64,000 nt of DNA from Nakamurella endophytica (GTDB lineage Bacteria > Actinomycetota > Actinomycetes > Mycobacteriales > Nakamurellaceae), in contig NZ_BMNA01000003.1 in the NCBI RefSeq assembly GCF_014646215.1, positions 558,001 through 622,000 on the forward strand. Reading direction: 5' to 3'. The notes beneath the pieces are model-generated. The model ran no database searches and had not been told where the DNA came from. It was given only the letters and a program-made list of their open reading frames with translations. Shown in pieces: positions 34,641-42,698 of this stretch. Position 1 is the first letter of the stretch, and each line of letters begins with the position of its first letter. The translations under genes and the position numbers were made by a program.

Positions 34641-36335
34641 TCAGCCGACGCGCAGCTCCGGTCGGGCCGGACCGGTGCCGTGGTCGGCGACCTGCAGGCC
34701 GACGGTCACCGACGCGCCGGCGGCGATGGTCCTGGCCCAGTCCGCGCCCGTGCAGCTGACCCGCCCGCCGCCGACCCGGCACGTCATGCCCCAGGCGTTG
34801 ACGACGCCGGTCGCGTCCGGGTCGGCCCAGCTGACCGTCCAGCCGCCGACGGAACCGCGGGCCGGCCGTACCACCAGCTGGGCGACGTACCCGGCGTTCC
34901 ACGAGGACTGCAAGGTCCAGGCCGCCGTGACGGCGCCCGGCGTCCCCGAAGGGCCTGGCGCCGGCACCGAGGTGCCGGTGGAGGAGGTGCTGCCGGACGG
35001 GGCGGGGCTGGACGAAGCGGGACCCGAGGCGGCGCGGCCGGACGGCGCGGGGTTGGACGGGGCGGGACCGGAGGGTGCGGGGTTGGACGGGGCGGGCGTC
35101 GGCGCCGGCGTCGTGGGCACCGTCCGCCCCAGCAGCGGCGCGAGCGCCTGCAGCTTGGCGGTCTGCGGGGTCACCCAGTCGTCGGCCAGCAGGCCGCCGG
35201 TGTCGCCGCTGTTCGGGTTGTAGTCCCAGTAGGCCCAGCCGGCGCCGGTCGTGCCGAGGTAGCGCACCAGCGCGGTCAGCCACTGCCGGTCCGAGGTGGT
35301 CTCCAGCTTGGTGCCGAACTCGCCGAGCAGCACCGGCGCGGTGCCGGTCTTCTGCAGGTAGCCCCAGTTGCGGTCCCAGACGCCGGTCAGGTTGGCCGGG
35401 TAGTCGGCCGCCGAGAACCACGGCTGCGCGTAGACGCTGGCCGGGTAGTCGTGCGGCGAGTAGACGAGCCGGCCGGGCACGGACAGCCGCACCGGGTGGG
35501 TCGCGGCGTCGACCAGCGACCCGCCCCACCAGGTCGTCCGGCCGTCGAGGGACCGCTCCACGCCCTCCACCAGTACGAGCAGGTTGCGGTTGGCGGCGAG
35601 CACCGCGTTCCCGGCCCGGGTGGCCGCTGCCGCCCAGTCGCGGGCCGGATCGCCGCATCCCCAGCAGGCGGCGCCGTGCGGCTCGTTGTGCAGGTCGGCG
35701 CCGATCACCGTGGGATCCGCGGCGTACCGGCGGGCCAGCGTCACCCAGTCGGCGATCCAGCGCTGCTCCGGGACCGCGGCCGTGTACCAGAGCTCGGACT
35801 GCGCGGACGTCTCCGGCCGGTGCCGGTCGAGCAGCACCTTCAGACCGTGCGCACGGGCCGAGGCCACGACGGCGTCCATGACCTGCTGTCCGGTCCGGTG
35901 CTGCAGGGTCGGGTTCTTGACCGCGTCGACGCCCGTCGCGGGCGCGGCCAGGCATTGGTTGGACCACGGCAGCCGGACGGTGTTGAAGCCCCAGGAGGCG
36001 ATCTGGGCCATGCCGGCGTCCAGGCCGATCTGCCACAGCCCGTGGGGCGCGCAGTTCGACGTCTCCAGCCCGAACCAGTTGACCGCCTTGATCTGCACCG
36101 GCGCGCCGGACGCGTCCACGACCGCCGAGCCGCTGGTGTGCAGCCAGCCGTCGCCCAACGCGGCCGCGGCCGGCCGGGCGGCCTGCGCGACCGGGGCGGC
36201 GGGTCCGGCGCCGGGCGCCGCATCTGCGGTCCCGGTCAGCACGAACGCGGTGACGGCAGTCAGCAGCAGGGGAGCCAGGGTCGCCAGGATGGCGTGGATC
36301 CGGCGCTGCGGGCGGTCGGCGACGGGCTGTGTCAC
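34641..36335 (-). CDS. Secreted GH5 cellulase with C-terminal CBM2
   Basis: 564-aa endoglucanase-type glycoside hydrolase. The signal peptide (residues ~1-45, ending TADAAPG) is followed by a GH5 barrel. The acid/base Glu lies in DLHNEPHG (near 210) and the nucleophile Glu in LLGEFGTK (near 335). A Pro/Ala/Ser linker of PAPSNPAPSG-type repeats (~405-465) leads to a family 2 carbohydrate-binding module with conserved Trp positions and a Cys pair. It hydrolyses beta-1,4-glucan outside the cell. The GTG at 36335 is supported by TACTCT exactly six bases upstream and by the position of the signal peptide. Monocistronic. Confidence 0.92.
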   Translation of the reverse strand: MTQPVADRPQRRIHAILATLAPLLLTAVTAFVLTGTADAAPGAGPAAPVAQAARPAAAALGDGWLHTSGSAVVDASGAPVQIKAVNWFGLETSNCAPHGLWQIGLDAGMAQIASWGFNTVRLPWSNQCLAAPATGVDAVKNPTLQHRTGQQVMDAVVASARAHGLKVLLDRHRPETSAQSELWYTAAVPEQRWIADWVTLARRYAADPTVIGADLHNEPHGAACWGCGDPARDWAAAATRAGNAVLAANRNLLVLVEGVERSLDGRTTWWGGSLVDAATHPVRLSVPGRLVYSPHDYPASVYAQPWFSAADYPANLTGVWDRNWGYLQKTGTAPVLLGEFGTKLETTSDRQWLTALVRYLGTTGAGWAYWDYNPNSGDTGGLLADDWVTPQTAKLQALAPLLGRTVPTTPAPTPAPSNPAPSGPAPSNPAPSGRAASGPASSSPAPSGSTSSTGTSVPAPGPSGTPGAVTAAWTLQSSWNAGYVAQLVVRPARGSVGGWTVSWADPDATGVVNAWGMTCRVGGGRVSCTGADWARTIAAGASVTVGLQVADHGTGPARPELRVG

Positions 36336-36341
36336 CCGGGA

Positions 36342-36347
36342 AGAGTA
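36342..36347 (-). promoter_or_regulatory. Leaderless -10 hexamer TACTCT of the cellulase gene
   Basis: TACTCT on the minus strand ends six bases before the GTG at 36335, consistent with a leaderless transcript. It fixes the start codon. Confidence 0.5.
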
Positions 36348-36555
36348 AGGGGATGCCCACCCCCGTCCCCGCCCATCACCCGGCCGGCCTTGTCCGGTGC
36401 CTGGCGTCCACCGACGCACCGTGACCTGCGGCGATGGGATCGCAGGTGCGGTGACCCGGACGGGGCCCGGCGCCGCACGCAGCGTCACCGCCTTGCGGTG
36501 TGTCCCCACCGGACGGTCGTCCGCGGTCCCGGACGGGTGTTTCTCGCCCCGCCGG

Positions 36556-37119
36556 TCACTCGGTGCAGCAGTCGGCGGCGCCCTCGGCGCCCGCGGCCGG
36601 CAGCGGCGCGCCGGCCAGGCCACCGAGCACCCGATCGGCGATCCGCCGCCCGAAGGTGCCGAGCTGCCGCACCTCCTGCGCGTCCAGCGGCTCGATGACC
36701 AGGTCGCGCACGGACCGGACGTGACCCGGTGCGGTGGCCACCACCTTGTCCCAGCCGGCCGCGGTCAGCGTCGCCGTCGTGTACCGGGCGTTGTCCGGGT
36801 CCGGGGCGCGCCGCACCCAGCCGTGCTGCTCCAGCCGCTTGACGACGTTCGACAGCCGCGACAGGGATCCGTTGACCAGACCCGCGAGGTCGCTCATCCG
36901 CGCGGTCCGGCCCTCGACCATGGACAGCGAGCTCAGCACCAGGTAGTCGAACAGCCCGATGCCCGCCTCGCGCTGCAGTCGCCCGTCCAGTGCGGCCGGC
37001 AGCCGCAGCATCATCGCCACCACGGCGAGCCAGGCGGCGGTCTCGTCGTCGGAGAGCCAGCGCACGTCGGGCGGATCCGCACCCGGCGCGTCCGGCAACG
37101 GCTCGGTGTCCGCGGCCAT
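36556..37119 (-). CDS. MarR-family transcriptional regulator
   Basis: 187 aa with a winged-helix MarR core. It has LFDYLVLSSLSM, the recognition region LAGLVNGSLSRLSNVVKRLEQHGWV near 88-112 and the wing DPDNARYTTATLTAAG. A CC pair at the C-terminus (DCCTE) could be redox-active, though its role is speculative. The ATG at 37119 has TACCAT six bases upstream (37126-37131), implying a leaderless message. It is divergent from the azoreductase-like gene, and two palindromic operators lie between them. The likely role is repression of itself and that gene, relieved by an electrophile or oxidant. Confidence 0.9.
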   Translation of the reverse strand: MAADTEPLPDAPGADPPDVRWLSDDETAAWLAVVAMMLRLPAALDGRLQREAGIGLFDYLVLSSLSMVEGRTARMSDLAGLVNGSLSRLSNVVKRLEQHGWVRRAPDPDNARYTTATLTAAGWDKVVATAPGHVRSVRDLVIEPLDAQEVRQLGTFGRRIADRVLGGLAGAPLPAAGAEGAADCCTE

Positions 37120-37125
37120 CGTCGG

Positions 37126-37131
37126 ATGGTA
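37126..37131 (-). promoter_or_regulatory. Leaderless -10 hexamer TACCAT of the marR gene
   Basis: TACCAT on the minus strand ends six bases before the ATG at 37119. The nearer MarR operator lies about 40-50 bp upstream of this presumed transcription start. Confidence 0.5.
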
Positions 37132-37157
37132 CCGACGGGGCTGTGACGCACGCCGGA

Positions 37158-37171
37158 CTTCAAGCATGAAG
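37158..37171. promoter_or_regulatory. MarR operator, copy 1
   Basis: CTTCAAGCATGAAG: five-base arms (CTTCA/TGAAG) around AGCA. The identical 14 bases recur 31 bp further along, about three helical turns, on the same face of the DNA. Confidence 0.7.
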
Positions 37172-37183
37172 CATCGGTGCTAC

Positions 37184-37207
37184 GGTTACTTCAAGCATGA
37201 AGTAACC
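37184..37207. promoter_or_regulatory. MarR operator, copy 2 (extended 24-bp palindrome)
   Basis: Perfect ten-base arms GGTTACTTCA (37184-37193) and TGAAGTAACC (37198-37207) around AGCA. It contains the same 14-base core as copy 1 and ends 16 bp before the azoreductase start, where it would block that promoter or early elongation. Confidence 0.75.
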
Positions 37208-37223
37208 AACCGAGGAGGACGTC

Positions 37224-37865
37224 GTGCCCCTGTTCCGTCTGGACGCCAGCATCCGAGCCGAGGGATCGGCCAGCCGCGAGATCGCGGACATCGTCGAGGC
37301 CGAGTGGCTGGCGGTGCATCCCGGCGACCGGATCGAGCGCCGGCACATCGGCGTCGACCCGCTGCCCGCCGACGCCTGGGGCCACGCCCTCGCGGCGCGC
37401 GGGGTGCCGGAGGCCGAGCGGACGCCGGAACAGCGGGCCGCCGTCGAGCTCGCCGCCGCGTTGGTCGACGAGCTGCTCGCCGCCGACGCCGTCCTGCTGG
37501 CCGTGCCGCTGTACAACTTCGGCGTCTCCCAGCACGTCAAGACCTGGTTCGACCTGGTGATCACCGACCCCAGGGCCGCGGCCGGCGGCCCGCCGCTGCT
37601 GCAGGGCACGCCGGTGGTGCTGGCCACCGTGCGCGGCGGCGCCTACGGCGCCGGGACGCCCCGCGAGGGTTGGGACCACTCGACGGGCTACCTGCGCCGC
37701 ATCCTGGCCGACGTCTGGGGCGCCGACCTGACCGTCATCGAGCGCGAGTTCACGCTGGTCGGCGTCAACCCGGCGCTGGACCAGTTCGCCGACCTGGCTT
37801 CGCAGATGCACGCCGGCGCGCTGGACTCGGCGCGGGAGGCCGGCAAGGCACTGGCCGTCGCGTAG
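37224..37865 (+). CDS. FMN-dependent NADH:quinone/azo oxidoreductase (AzoR-like)
   Basis: 213-aa flavodoxin-fold enzyme. The N-terminal phosphate-binding loop is LDASIRAEGSASREIA. VPLYNFGVSQHVKTWFDLV near 93-111 is the FMN-binding block of AzoR, and RGGAYG near 140 completes the flavin site. It reduces quinones or azo compounds by two electrons with NAD(P)H, protecting against electrophiles. The GTG start has GAGGAGGA eight bases or less upstream. It is controlled by the divergent MarR through two operators, judging from the palindromes. Confidence 0.88.
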   Translation: MPLFRLDASIRAEGSASREIADIVEAEWLAVHPGDRIERRHIGVDPLPADAWGHALAARGVPEAERTPEQRAAVELAAALVDELLAADAVLLAVPLYNFGVSQHVKTWFDLVITDPRAAAGGPPLLQGTPVVLATVRGGAYGAGTPREGWDHSTGYLRRILADVWGADLTVIEREFTLVGVNPALDQFADLASQMHAGALDSAREAGKALAVA

Positions 37866-37948
37866 CGATCGGGGCCGACCGCGGTCGTGCTCGGGCTACC
37901 ATCGCGCCGACCGCAGCGGGTGGTCCGGGCGGGGCGTCGGAGGTCGGG

Positions 37949-38722
37949 GTGCGGGCGGTCGCCGTGGCGCTGTGGACGGTCTTCGCGGCCGTGCTGGCGC
38001 TCTCGGTCCAGGCGCTCACGCCGCCGCCGCCGGCCTACGTGGCGCTCGGGGATTCGTACTCGGCCGGCGTGGGGGCCGGCGACACCGGTGACTGCGGGCG
38101 CAGCCCGCACGCCTTCCCGGCGCTCTGGGCGGCCGCCCACCCCGACGTGCGGTTCACCAGCCTGGCCTGCTCCGGCGCGCGCACTCAGGACGTGCTCACC
38201 GCGCAGATCCCGGCGGTGCCGGCCGGCACCACGTTGGTCAGCCTGACGGTGGGCGGCAACGACGTCGGCTTCAGCTCGGTGATGACCGCCTGCGCCCTGC
38301 ACCGGGGCAACTGCACCCCGGCCGTCCGGCAGGCCGAGGACACCGTCCGCACCGTGCTGCCCGCGGCGCTGGACGCGATCGGCGCCGCCCTGGCCGCCCG
38401 GGCTCCCGGCGCCAAGGTCGTCGTGGTGGGTTATCCGGAGTTCTACCGGACCGGCGCCTGGTGGTGCGCCGGGATCGGCGGGGGGACACGTTCCGACATC
38501 AACCACGGGATCGCCCTGCTGGACGACGCGCTGGCGGCCGCCGCCACGCGGCACGGCTGGACCTTCGTCGACGTGCGCGGGGCGTGGTCCGGCCACCAGC
38601 TCTGCAGCGGCCACAAGTGGTTGCACGCCGCGGACCTGCGCGACCTGGGGGAGTCGTACCACCCGACCGCGGCCGGGCAGTCGCAGGGCTACCTGCCGGC
38701 CTTCACCGCCGCGGCGGGTTGA
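37949..38722 (+). CDS. Secreted SGNH/GDSL-type lipase/esterase
   Basis: 257 aa. A signal peptide (VRAVAVALWTVFAAVLALS) precedes the hydrolase core. Block I GDSYSAGVGAGD carries the nucleophile Ser, GGNDVGFSS is block III, and SYHPTAAGQ at the end carries the catalytic His. Six or more cysteines suggest disulfides as in Streptomyces lipases of this group. It hydrolyses esters outside the cell. The GTG at 37949 has GGAGGT (37939-37944) upstream with short spacing; a GTG at 37964 is an alternative. TACCAT at 37897-37902 is a plausible -10. It is 83 bp after the azoreductase stop. Confidence 0.9.
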   Translation: MRAVAVALWTVFAAVLALSVQALTPPPPAYVALGDSYSAGVGAGDTGDCGRSPHAFPALWAAAHPDVRFTSLACSGARTQDVLTAQIPAVPAGTTLVSLTVGGNDVGFSSVMTACALHRGNCTPAVRQAEDTVRTVLPAALDAIGAALAARAPGAKVVVVGYPEFYRTGAWWCAGIGGGTRSDINHGIALLDDALAAAATRHGWTFVDVRGAWSGHQLCSGHKWLHAADLRDLGESYHPTAAGQSQGYLPAFTAAAG

Positions 38723-38765
38723 CCCCGCGGCCTCCCCGGTACCGCGAGGGTCGGCCGCGGGCGGG

Positions 38766-38957
38766 CTACCGGTCGGTGCGGTTGTCCTGCGCGAGGTCGT
38801 TCGCGAACTCGTCCGGCTCGTCCGACTGCGGCGCCGAGTTGGTCGCCTGCTCGCGCCGGACGTCATGGGTCTGCGCGTGGTGCCCCTGGGGTCCGCCCTG
38901 GTCGGAGTACGGCTCCCTGCGGTCCCCCGTGCTGTGGTCGTCGGTGCGGTGCGCCAT
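38766..38957 (-). CDS. Small acidic hydrophilic protein, function unknown
   Basis: 63 aa, rich in Asp, Gln, His, Asn and Arg, with no hydrophobic segment or cysteine; probably disordered. The ATG at 38957 is backed by GAGGAGA (38966-38972) eight bases upstream, a strong SD that argues it is translated. It converges on the lipase gene, 43 bp apart. No family recognised. Confidence 0.65.
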   Translation of the reverse strand: MAHRTDDHSTGDRREPYSDQGGPQGHHAQTHDVRREQATNSAPQSDEPDEFANDLAQDNRTDR

Positions 38958-39070
38958 CTCGACGTCTCCTCGTGGTCGAGGCCGCACGGCGGAGGCCGGC
39001 GGGTGCCGTCCCGGCCGTACGGACCTGGACGGTCGACGCTACCGGCCGCCCCGACCGGCCCGTGACCGGC

Positions 39071-39583
39071 TCAGGTGACCGGCACGATGCGCGCGGTCAC
39101 CAGGCGCCCGTCGGCGATCTCGAGCCATCCCACGGTGCCGTGCGGCTGCCGGCGCCGGTCGGTCGGCGACCCGGGGTTGAAGATCCGCACCGGCACGCCC
39201 GAACTCTCCGCGGGTACGTCCATCGGGATGTGCGAGTGTCCGAACACCACGAGATCGGCGGTGGGGAAGCGGCGGTGCATCCGTGCCGGGCGGCCGGCGG
39301 CCGGTCCGGAGTCGTGGATCATCGCGACCCGCAGCCCGCCCACCTCGCCCTCCCACGTCGGCGTGGCGCCCCAGGCGGCGACCTCCGGTCCGTCGTTGTT
39401 GCCCGCGACGACGTGTACCGGCGCGAAGGCGGCCAGCTCGTCGAGCACCGACGGCACGCAGACGTCCCCGGCGTGCAGCACCAGGTCCGCGTCGGCCAGC
39501 ACCGCCGCGACCCCGGGCGGGAGCCCTTTCCAGTGCCGGGGGGCATGGGTGTCGGACACGACGGCGACGCGCACGGCGGGCAT
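39071..39583 (-). CDS. Metallophosphoesterase (YfcE/MJ0936 type)
   Basis: 170-aa calcineurin-like phosphodiesterase. The five metal-binding motifs are complete: VSDTHA (near 8-12), HAGDVC, GNND, MIHDSG and FGHSHIP, followed by FNPGSPTDRR. Two metal ions hydrolyse phosphodiesters; the natural substrate of such stand-alone enzymes is generally unknown. Cytosolic. The ATG at 39583 is favoured by CAGAAT six bases upstream and by the domain beginning at once (MPAVRVAVVSDTH). It starts divergently from the GNAT gene with 40 bp between start codons. Confidence 0.9.
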   Translation of the reverse strand: MPAVRVAVVSDTHAPRHWKGLPPGVAAVLADADLVLHAGDVCVPSVLDELAAFAPVHVVAGNNDGPEVAAWGATPTWEGEVGGLRVAMIHDSGPAAGRPARMHRRFPTADLVVFGHSHIPMDVPAESSGVPVRIFNPGSPTDRRRQPHGTVGWLEIADGRLVTARIVPVT

Positions 39584-39623
39584 CGGCCGATTCTGCCCCG
39601 GCCGGCCGTGGCAGGGTCGTCCC

Positions 39624-40127
39624 GTGACCGCCCCCGCCGCCGACTGGCTCCCCGCGGACTTCGTCCACCCCGTGCGGGTCGAGGTCGGCCCGCACCACCA
39701 CCTGCGGCCGATCCGCGCCGCCGACGTCGACCTGGACATGGTGGCCGTCCTGGGATCGCAGGAACGCCTGTGGTCCGTCTACGGACGGGCCTGGGGATGG
39801 CCGCCGGCCACCATGACCCGCGAGCAGGATCGCGAGGACCTGGCCCGGCACGAGGCCGAGATCGAGGCCCACCAGAGCTTCAACTACGCGCTCTTCGACG
39901 AGGCGGAGACGGCCCTACTGGGCTGCGTGTACATCGATCCGGGGCGGCCCGGCGCCGACGCGGACGTCTCGTGGTGGGTGGTGGACGCGCTGGTCGGGTC
40001 CGACGTCGAGCGGGCGCTCGACGAGACGGTGCCGCGGTGGCTCGCCCGGGACTGGCCCTTCCGGTCGCCGCGACTGCTGCGCAGCGACACGGACTGGGCG
40101 GAGTGGATCTCGCTGCCGGACGCCTGA
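39624..40127 (+). CDS. GNAT-like N-acetyltransferase
   Basis: 167 aa. The pattern fits a GNAT fold: RPIRAADVDLDMVAVLGS at the start, FNYALFDEAETALLGCVYIDP for the central strands and DADVSWWVVDALVGSDVERAL for the region after motif A. The classic acetyl-CoA loop (Q/RxxGxG/A) is not clear, so activity is uncertain. The GTG at 39624 is six bases after CAGGGT (39612-39617), compatible with a leaderless start. The next gene starts 21 bp after its stop. Confidence 0.7.
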   Translation: MTAPAADWLPADFVHPVRVEVGPHHHLRPIRAADVDLDMVAVLGSQERLWSVYGRAWGWPPATMTREQDREDLARHEAEIEAHQSFNYALFDEAETALLGCVYIDPGRPGADADVSWWVVDALVGSDVERALDETVPRWLARDWPFRSPRLLRSDTDWAEWISLPDA

Positions 40128-40148
40128 CCCGGCTGTCATGCTGCGGCC

Positions 40149-41012
40149 ATGCGTCGTTCGGCCGCCGGGCCCCTGGGCAGCACCGCCCTGGACCCGGACG
40201 ATCCCGGCGCCGACCCGGAGACCGATCCCCGGGCCGCCGCATACCGGCGCTGGGAACGCAGCGCCGAGCTGCCCCTGATGGCGGCCGCCGTGGTGTTCCT
40301 GGCCGCGTACTCCTGGGAGGTGCTCGCCGACCTGCACGGCCGGTGGTGGCGGGTCGCGAGCATCGTGCAATGGCTGACCTGGGTGGTCTTCGTCGTCGAC
40401 TACGTCGGCCGGCTGGTGCTGGTGACCCACCGCCGCCGGTGGGTGCTCCGGCACCTGGTCGACCTGGCCATCGTGCTGCTGCCGATGCTGCGGCCGCTGC
40501 GCCTGCTCCGCCTGGTCACCCTGCTGTCGATCTTCCAGCGCTCGGCCGGCGTGAAGCTGCACGGCCGGGTGGTCGTGTACATCTGCGGGTCCACCCTGTC
40601 GCTGGTCTACGTCGCCGGGCTGGCCGTGCTGCAGGCGGAGCGGCACGCCCCGCACGCCACCATCCGCAGCTTCGGGCTGGCGCTGTGGTGGGCCGCCACC
40701 ACCATCACCACGGTCGGCTACGGCGACCTCTACCCGGTCACGGTCACCGGCCGGTGCGTCGCCGTGGCACTGATGATCGGCGGCATCGCGCTGGTCGGCA
40801 TGGTCACCGCCACCATCGCCTCGATGCTGCTGCGCCGGATCGCCCAGCAGGACGACGCGGAGCAGGCCGCCACCCGCGCCCAGGTGCAGGCCCTGTCGGA
40901 CCGCATCGGTGAGCTGACCGAGCTCCTCGCGCAGCGGCGTTCGGTCGAGTCGGGGGCGGACGGCGGGCACCGGGCGGGCGACGCCGTGACGGTTGCCGAC
41001 CGGACCGGGTAG
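40149..41012 (+). CDS. Voltage-gated-type potassium channel
   Basis: 287-aa six-helix ion channel. The N-terminal ~35 residues are cytosolic. S1-S4 span about 40-140, with a modest S4 (RPLRLLRLVTLL). S5, the pore helix and S6 follow, with the canonical selectivity filter TTVGYGD near 188-194. The C-terminus is a charged helix (QALSDRIGELTELLAQRRS) that could form a tetrameric coiled coil. Membrane protein conducting K+. The ATG at 40149 is six bases after CATGCT. No regulatory RCK domain is present. Confidence 0.92.
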   Translation: MRRSAAGPLGSTALDPDDPGADPETDPRAAAYRRWERSAELPLMAAAVVFLAAYSWEVLADLHGRWWRVASIVQWLTWVVFVVDYVGRLVLVTHRRRWVLRHLVDLAIVLLPMLRPLRLLRLVTLLSIFQRSAGVKLHGRVVVYICGSTLSLVYVAGLAVLQAERHAPHATIRSFGLALWWAATTITTVGYGDLYPVTVTGRCVAVALMIGGIALVGMVTATIASMLLRRIAQQDDAEQAATRAQVQALSDRIGELTELLAQRRSVESGADGGHRAGDAVTVADRTG

Positions 41013-41080
41013 GGCCCGGCGGGTGAACCCGGAGCCCGGCCCTTGGGGGCCTGGACACCGGGTGGGATCATCGTCCCGTG

Positions 41081-42583
41081 GTGGACACCGCGCAGTCCAG
41101 AGCCCAGACCATCGCCTACCCGTCACCGGACGCCCGGCCCAGCCGGCGCGACTCCGAGCACGTCGCCCCGCACGTGGTGGTGCTCTTCGGCGCCACCGGC
41201 GACCTGGCGCGACGCAAGCTGCTGCCCGGCCTGGCGCACCTGTCGGTGTCGTCGCTGGCCCCGGACATCGAGATCGTCGGCACCTCGCTGGAGGACTACG
41301 ACGACGAGTCGTTCAAGACCTTCGCCCGCAAGGCGATCGAGGAGTTCGGCAGCCACAAGCTCTCCGAGGAGCAGTGGACCGCCTTCGCGCCGCGACTGCG
41401 GTACGTGCCGCAGAGCGCCGGCCCGGACGCGCTGGCCCAGGCCGTGGCCGACGCCGAGGCCGAGCTGGGCGAGGAGGTGCGCCGGCTGCACTACCTGAGC
41501 GTGCCGCCCAAGGCCGCGCTGCAGGTGATCACCATGCTCGACGAGGCCAAGCTGGTCGAGCGGTCCCGGGTGGTCATGGAGAAGCCGTTCGGCACCGACC
41601 TGGACAGCGCCATCGTGCTGAACGACCAGGTCCACGAGGTCTTCGCCGAGTCGCAGATCTTCCGCATCGACCACTTCCTGGGCAAGGAGGCGGCGCAGAA
41701 CATCCTGGCGTTCCGCTTCGCCAACGGGCTGTTCGAACCGATCTGGAACCGCAACTTCATCGACCACATCCAGATCGACATCCCCGAGACGCTGGGCCTG
41801 GACCGCAGGGCCGGCTTCTACGAGTCGACCGGGGCCTACAAGGACATGGTGGTCACCCACCTGTTCCAGGTCATGGCGTTCGTCGCGATGGAGCCGCCGA
41901 CCGCCCTGGAGCCGCGGGCGATCAGCGAGGAGAAGAACAAGGTCTTCCGGTCGCTGCTGCCGGTGAAGCCGGAGCACGTCGTCCGCGGCCAGTACAGCGG
42001 CTACCGGATGGAGGAGGGCGTCGCGCGCGAGTCCGACACCGAGACCTTCATCGCGCTCAAGGTCGGCATCGACAACTGGCGCTGGGCCGGGGTGCCGTTC
42101 TACCTGCGCACCGGAAAGCGCATGGCCGAGGGGCAGCGGATCATCTCGATCGCCTTCAAGGAGGCGCCCAAGAGCATGTTCCCGGCCGGCTCCGGCGTCG
42201 GGTCGCAGGGTCCGGACCACCTGACCTTCGACCTGGCGGACGAGTCCAAGGTGTCGCTGTCGTTCTACGGCAAGCGGCCGGGGCCGGGCATGAAGCTCGA
42301 CAAGCTGTCCATGCAGTTCTCGACGCACGAGACCGAGCGGGCGGGCGACGTCCTGGAGGCCTACGAGCGGCTGATCCTGGACGCCATGCGCGGGGACCAC
42401 ACCTTGTTCACGACGGCGGAGGGCATCGAGAGCCTGTGGGAACGGTCCATCCCGCTGCTCGACGACCCGCCGCCGGTGAAGATGTACCCGCCGGGCACCT
42501 GGGGGCCCAATGCCATCCACCAGCTCATCGCGCCGCACGCCTGGCGGTTGCCGTTCGAACGGGCCTGGCGACAGGCGCGGTGA
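41081..42583 (+). CDS. zwf: Glucose-6-phosphate dehydrogenase, second copy
   Basis: 500-aa NADP-dependent G6PD. FGATGDLARRKLLPGL (near 27-42), EKPFGTD and the active-site signature RIDHFLGKEAAQN near 195-207 are all standard, so this is the more canonical of the two copies. Two adjacent GTGs (41078 and 41081) are possible starts. The second is six bases after CATCGT; the first is six bases after GATCAT. It is alone rather than in the usual tkt-tal-zwf-opcA cluster. A diguanylate cyclase gene follows after a spacer with two dyads. Confidence 0.95.
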   Translation: MDTAQSRAQTIAYPSPDARPSRRDSEHVAPHVVVLFGATGDLARRKLLPGLAHLSVSSLAPDIEIVGTSLEDYDDESFKTFARKAIEEFGSHKLSEEQWTAFAPRLRYVPQSAGPDALAQAVADAEAELGEEVRRLHYLSVPPKAALQVITMLDEAKLVERSRVVMEKPFGTDLDSAIVLNDQVHEVFAESQIFRIDHFLGKEAAQNILAFRFANGLFEPIWNRNFIDHIQIDIPETLGLDRRAGFYESTGAYKDMVVTHLFQVMAFVAMEPPTALEPRAISEEKNKVFRSLLPVKPEHVVRGQYSGYRMEEGVARESDTETFIALKVGIDNWRWAGVPFYLRTGKRMAEGQRIISIAFKEAPKSMFPAGSGVGSQGPDHLTFDLADESKVSLSFYGKRPGPGMKLDKLSMQFSTHETERAGDVLEAYERLILDAMRGDHTLFTTAEGIESLWERSIPLLDDPPPVKMYPPGTWGPNAIHQLIAPHAWRLPFERAWRQAR

Positions 42584-42610
42584 CCGTCCGTGACACAGGT
42601 GTCTCGTCGA

Positions 42611-42625
42611 TTCACGCTGCGTGAA
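42611..42625. promoter_or_regulatory. Palindrome TTCACGC-T-GCGTGAA
   Basis: Perfect seven-base arms around one base, 27 bp after the zwf stop and 73 bp before the diguanylate cyclase start. It looks like a transcription-factor operator; the factor is unknown. Confidence 0.45.
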
Positions 42626-42649
42626 CCGCGGGTAGTGGTTACTCTCTGA

Positions 42650-42680
42650 ACGGTTGCTGACACCGAGCGTCAGCAACCGT
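42650..42680 (+). promoter_or_regulatory. Hairpin in front of the diguanylate cyclase gene
   Basis: Perfect 12-bp inverted repeat (42650-42661 with 42669-42680), 7-nt loop, ending six bases before GGAGG. Either the terminator of zwf placed far downstream, or a leader hairpin of the next gene that could control ribosome access. Confidence 0.5.
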
Positions 42681-42698
42681 CTGCGGGGAGGTGTGGCG

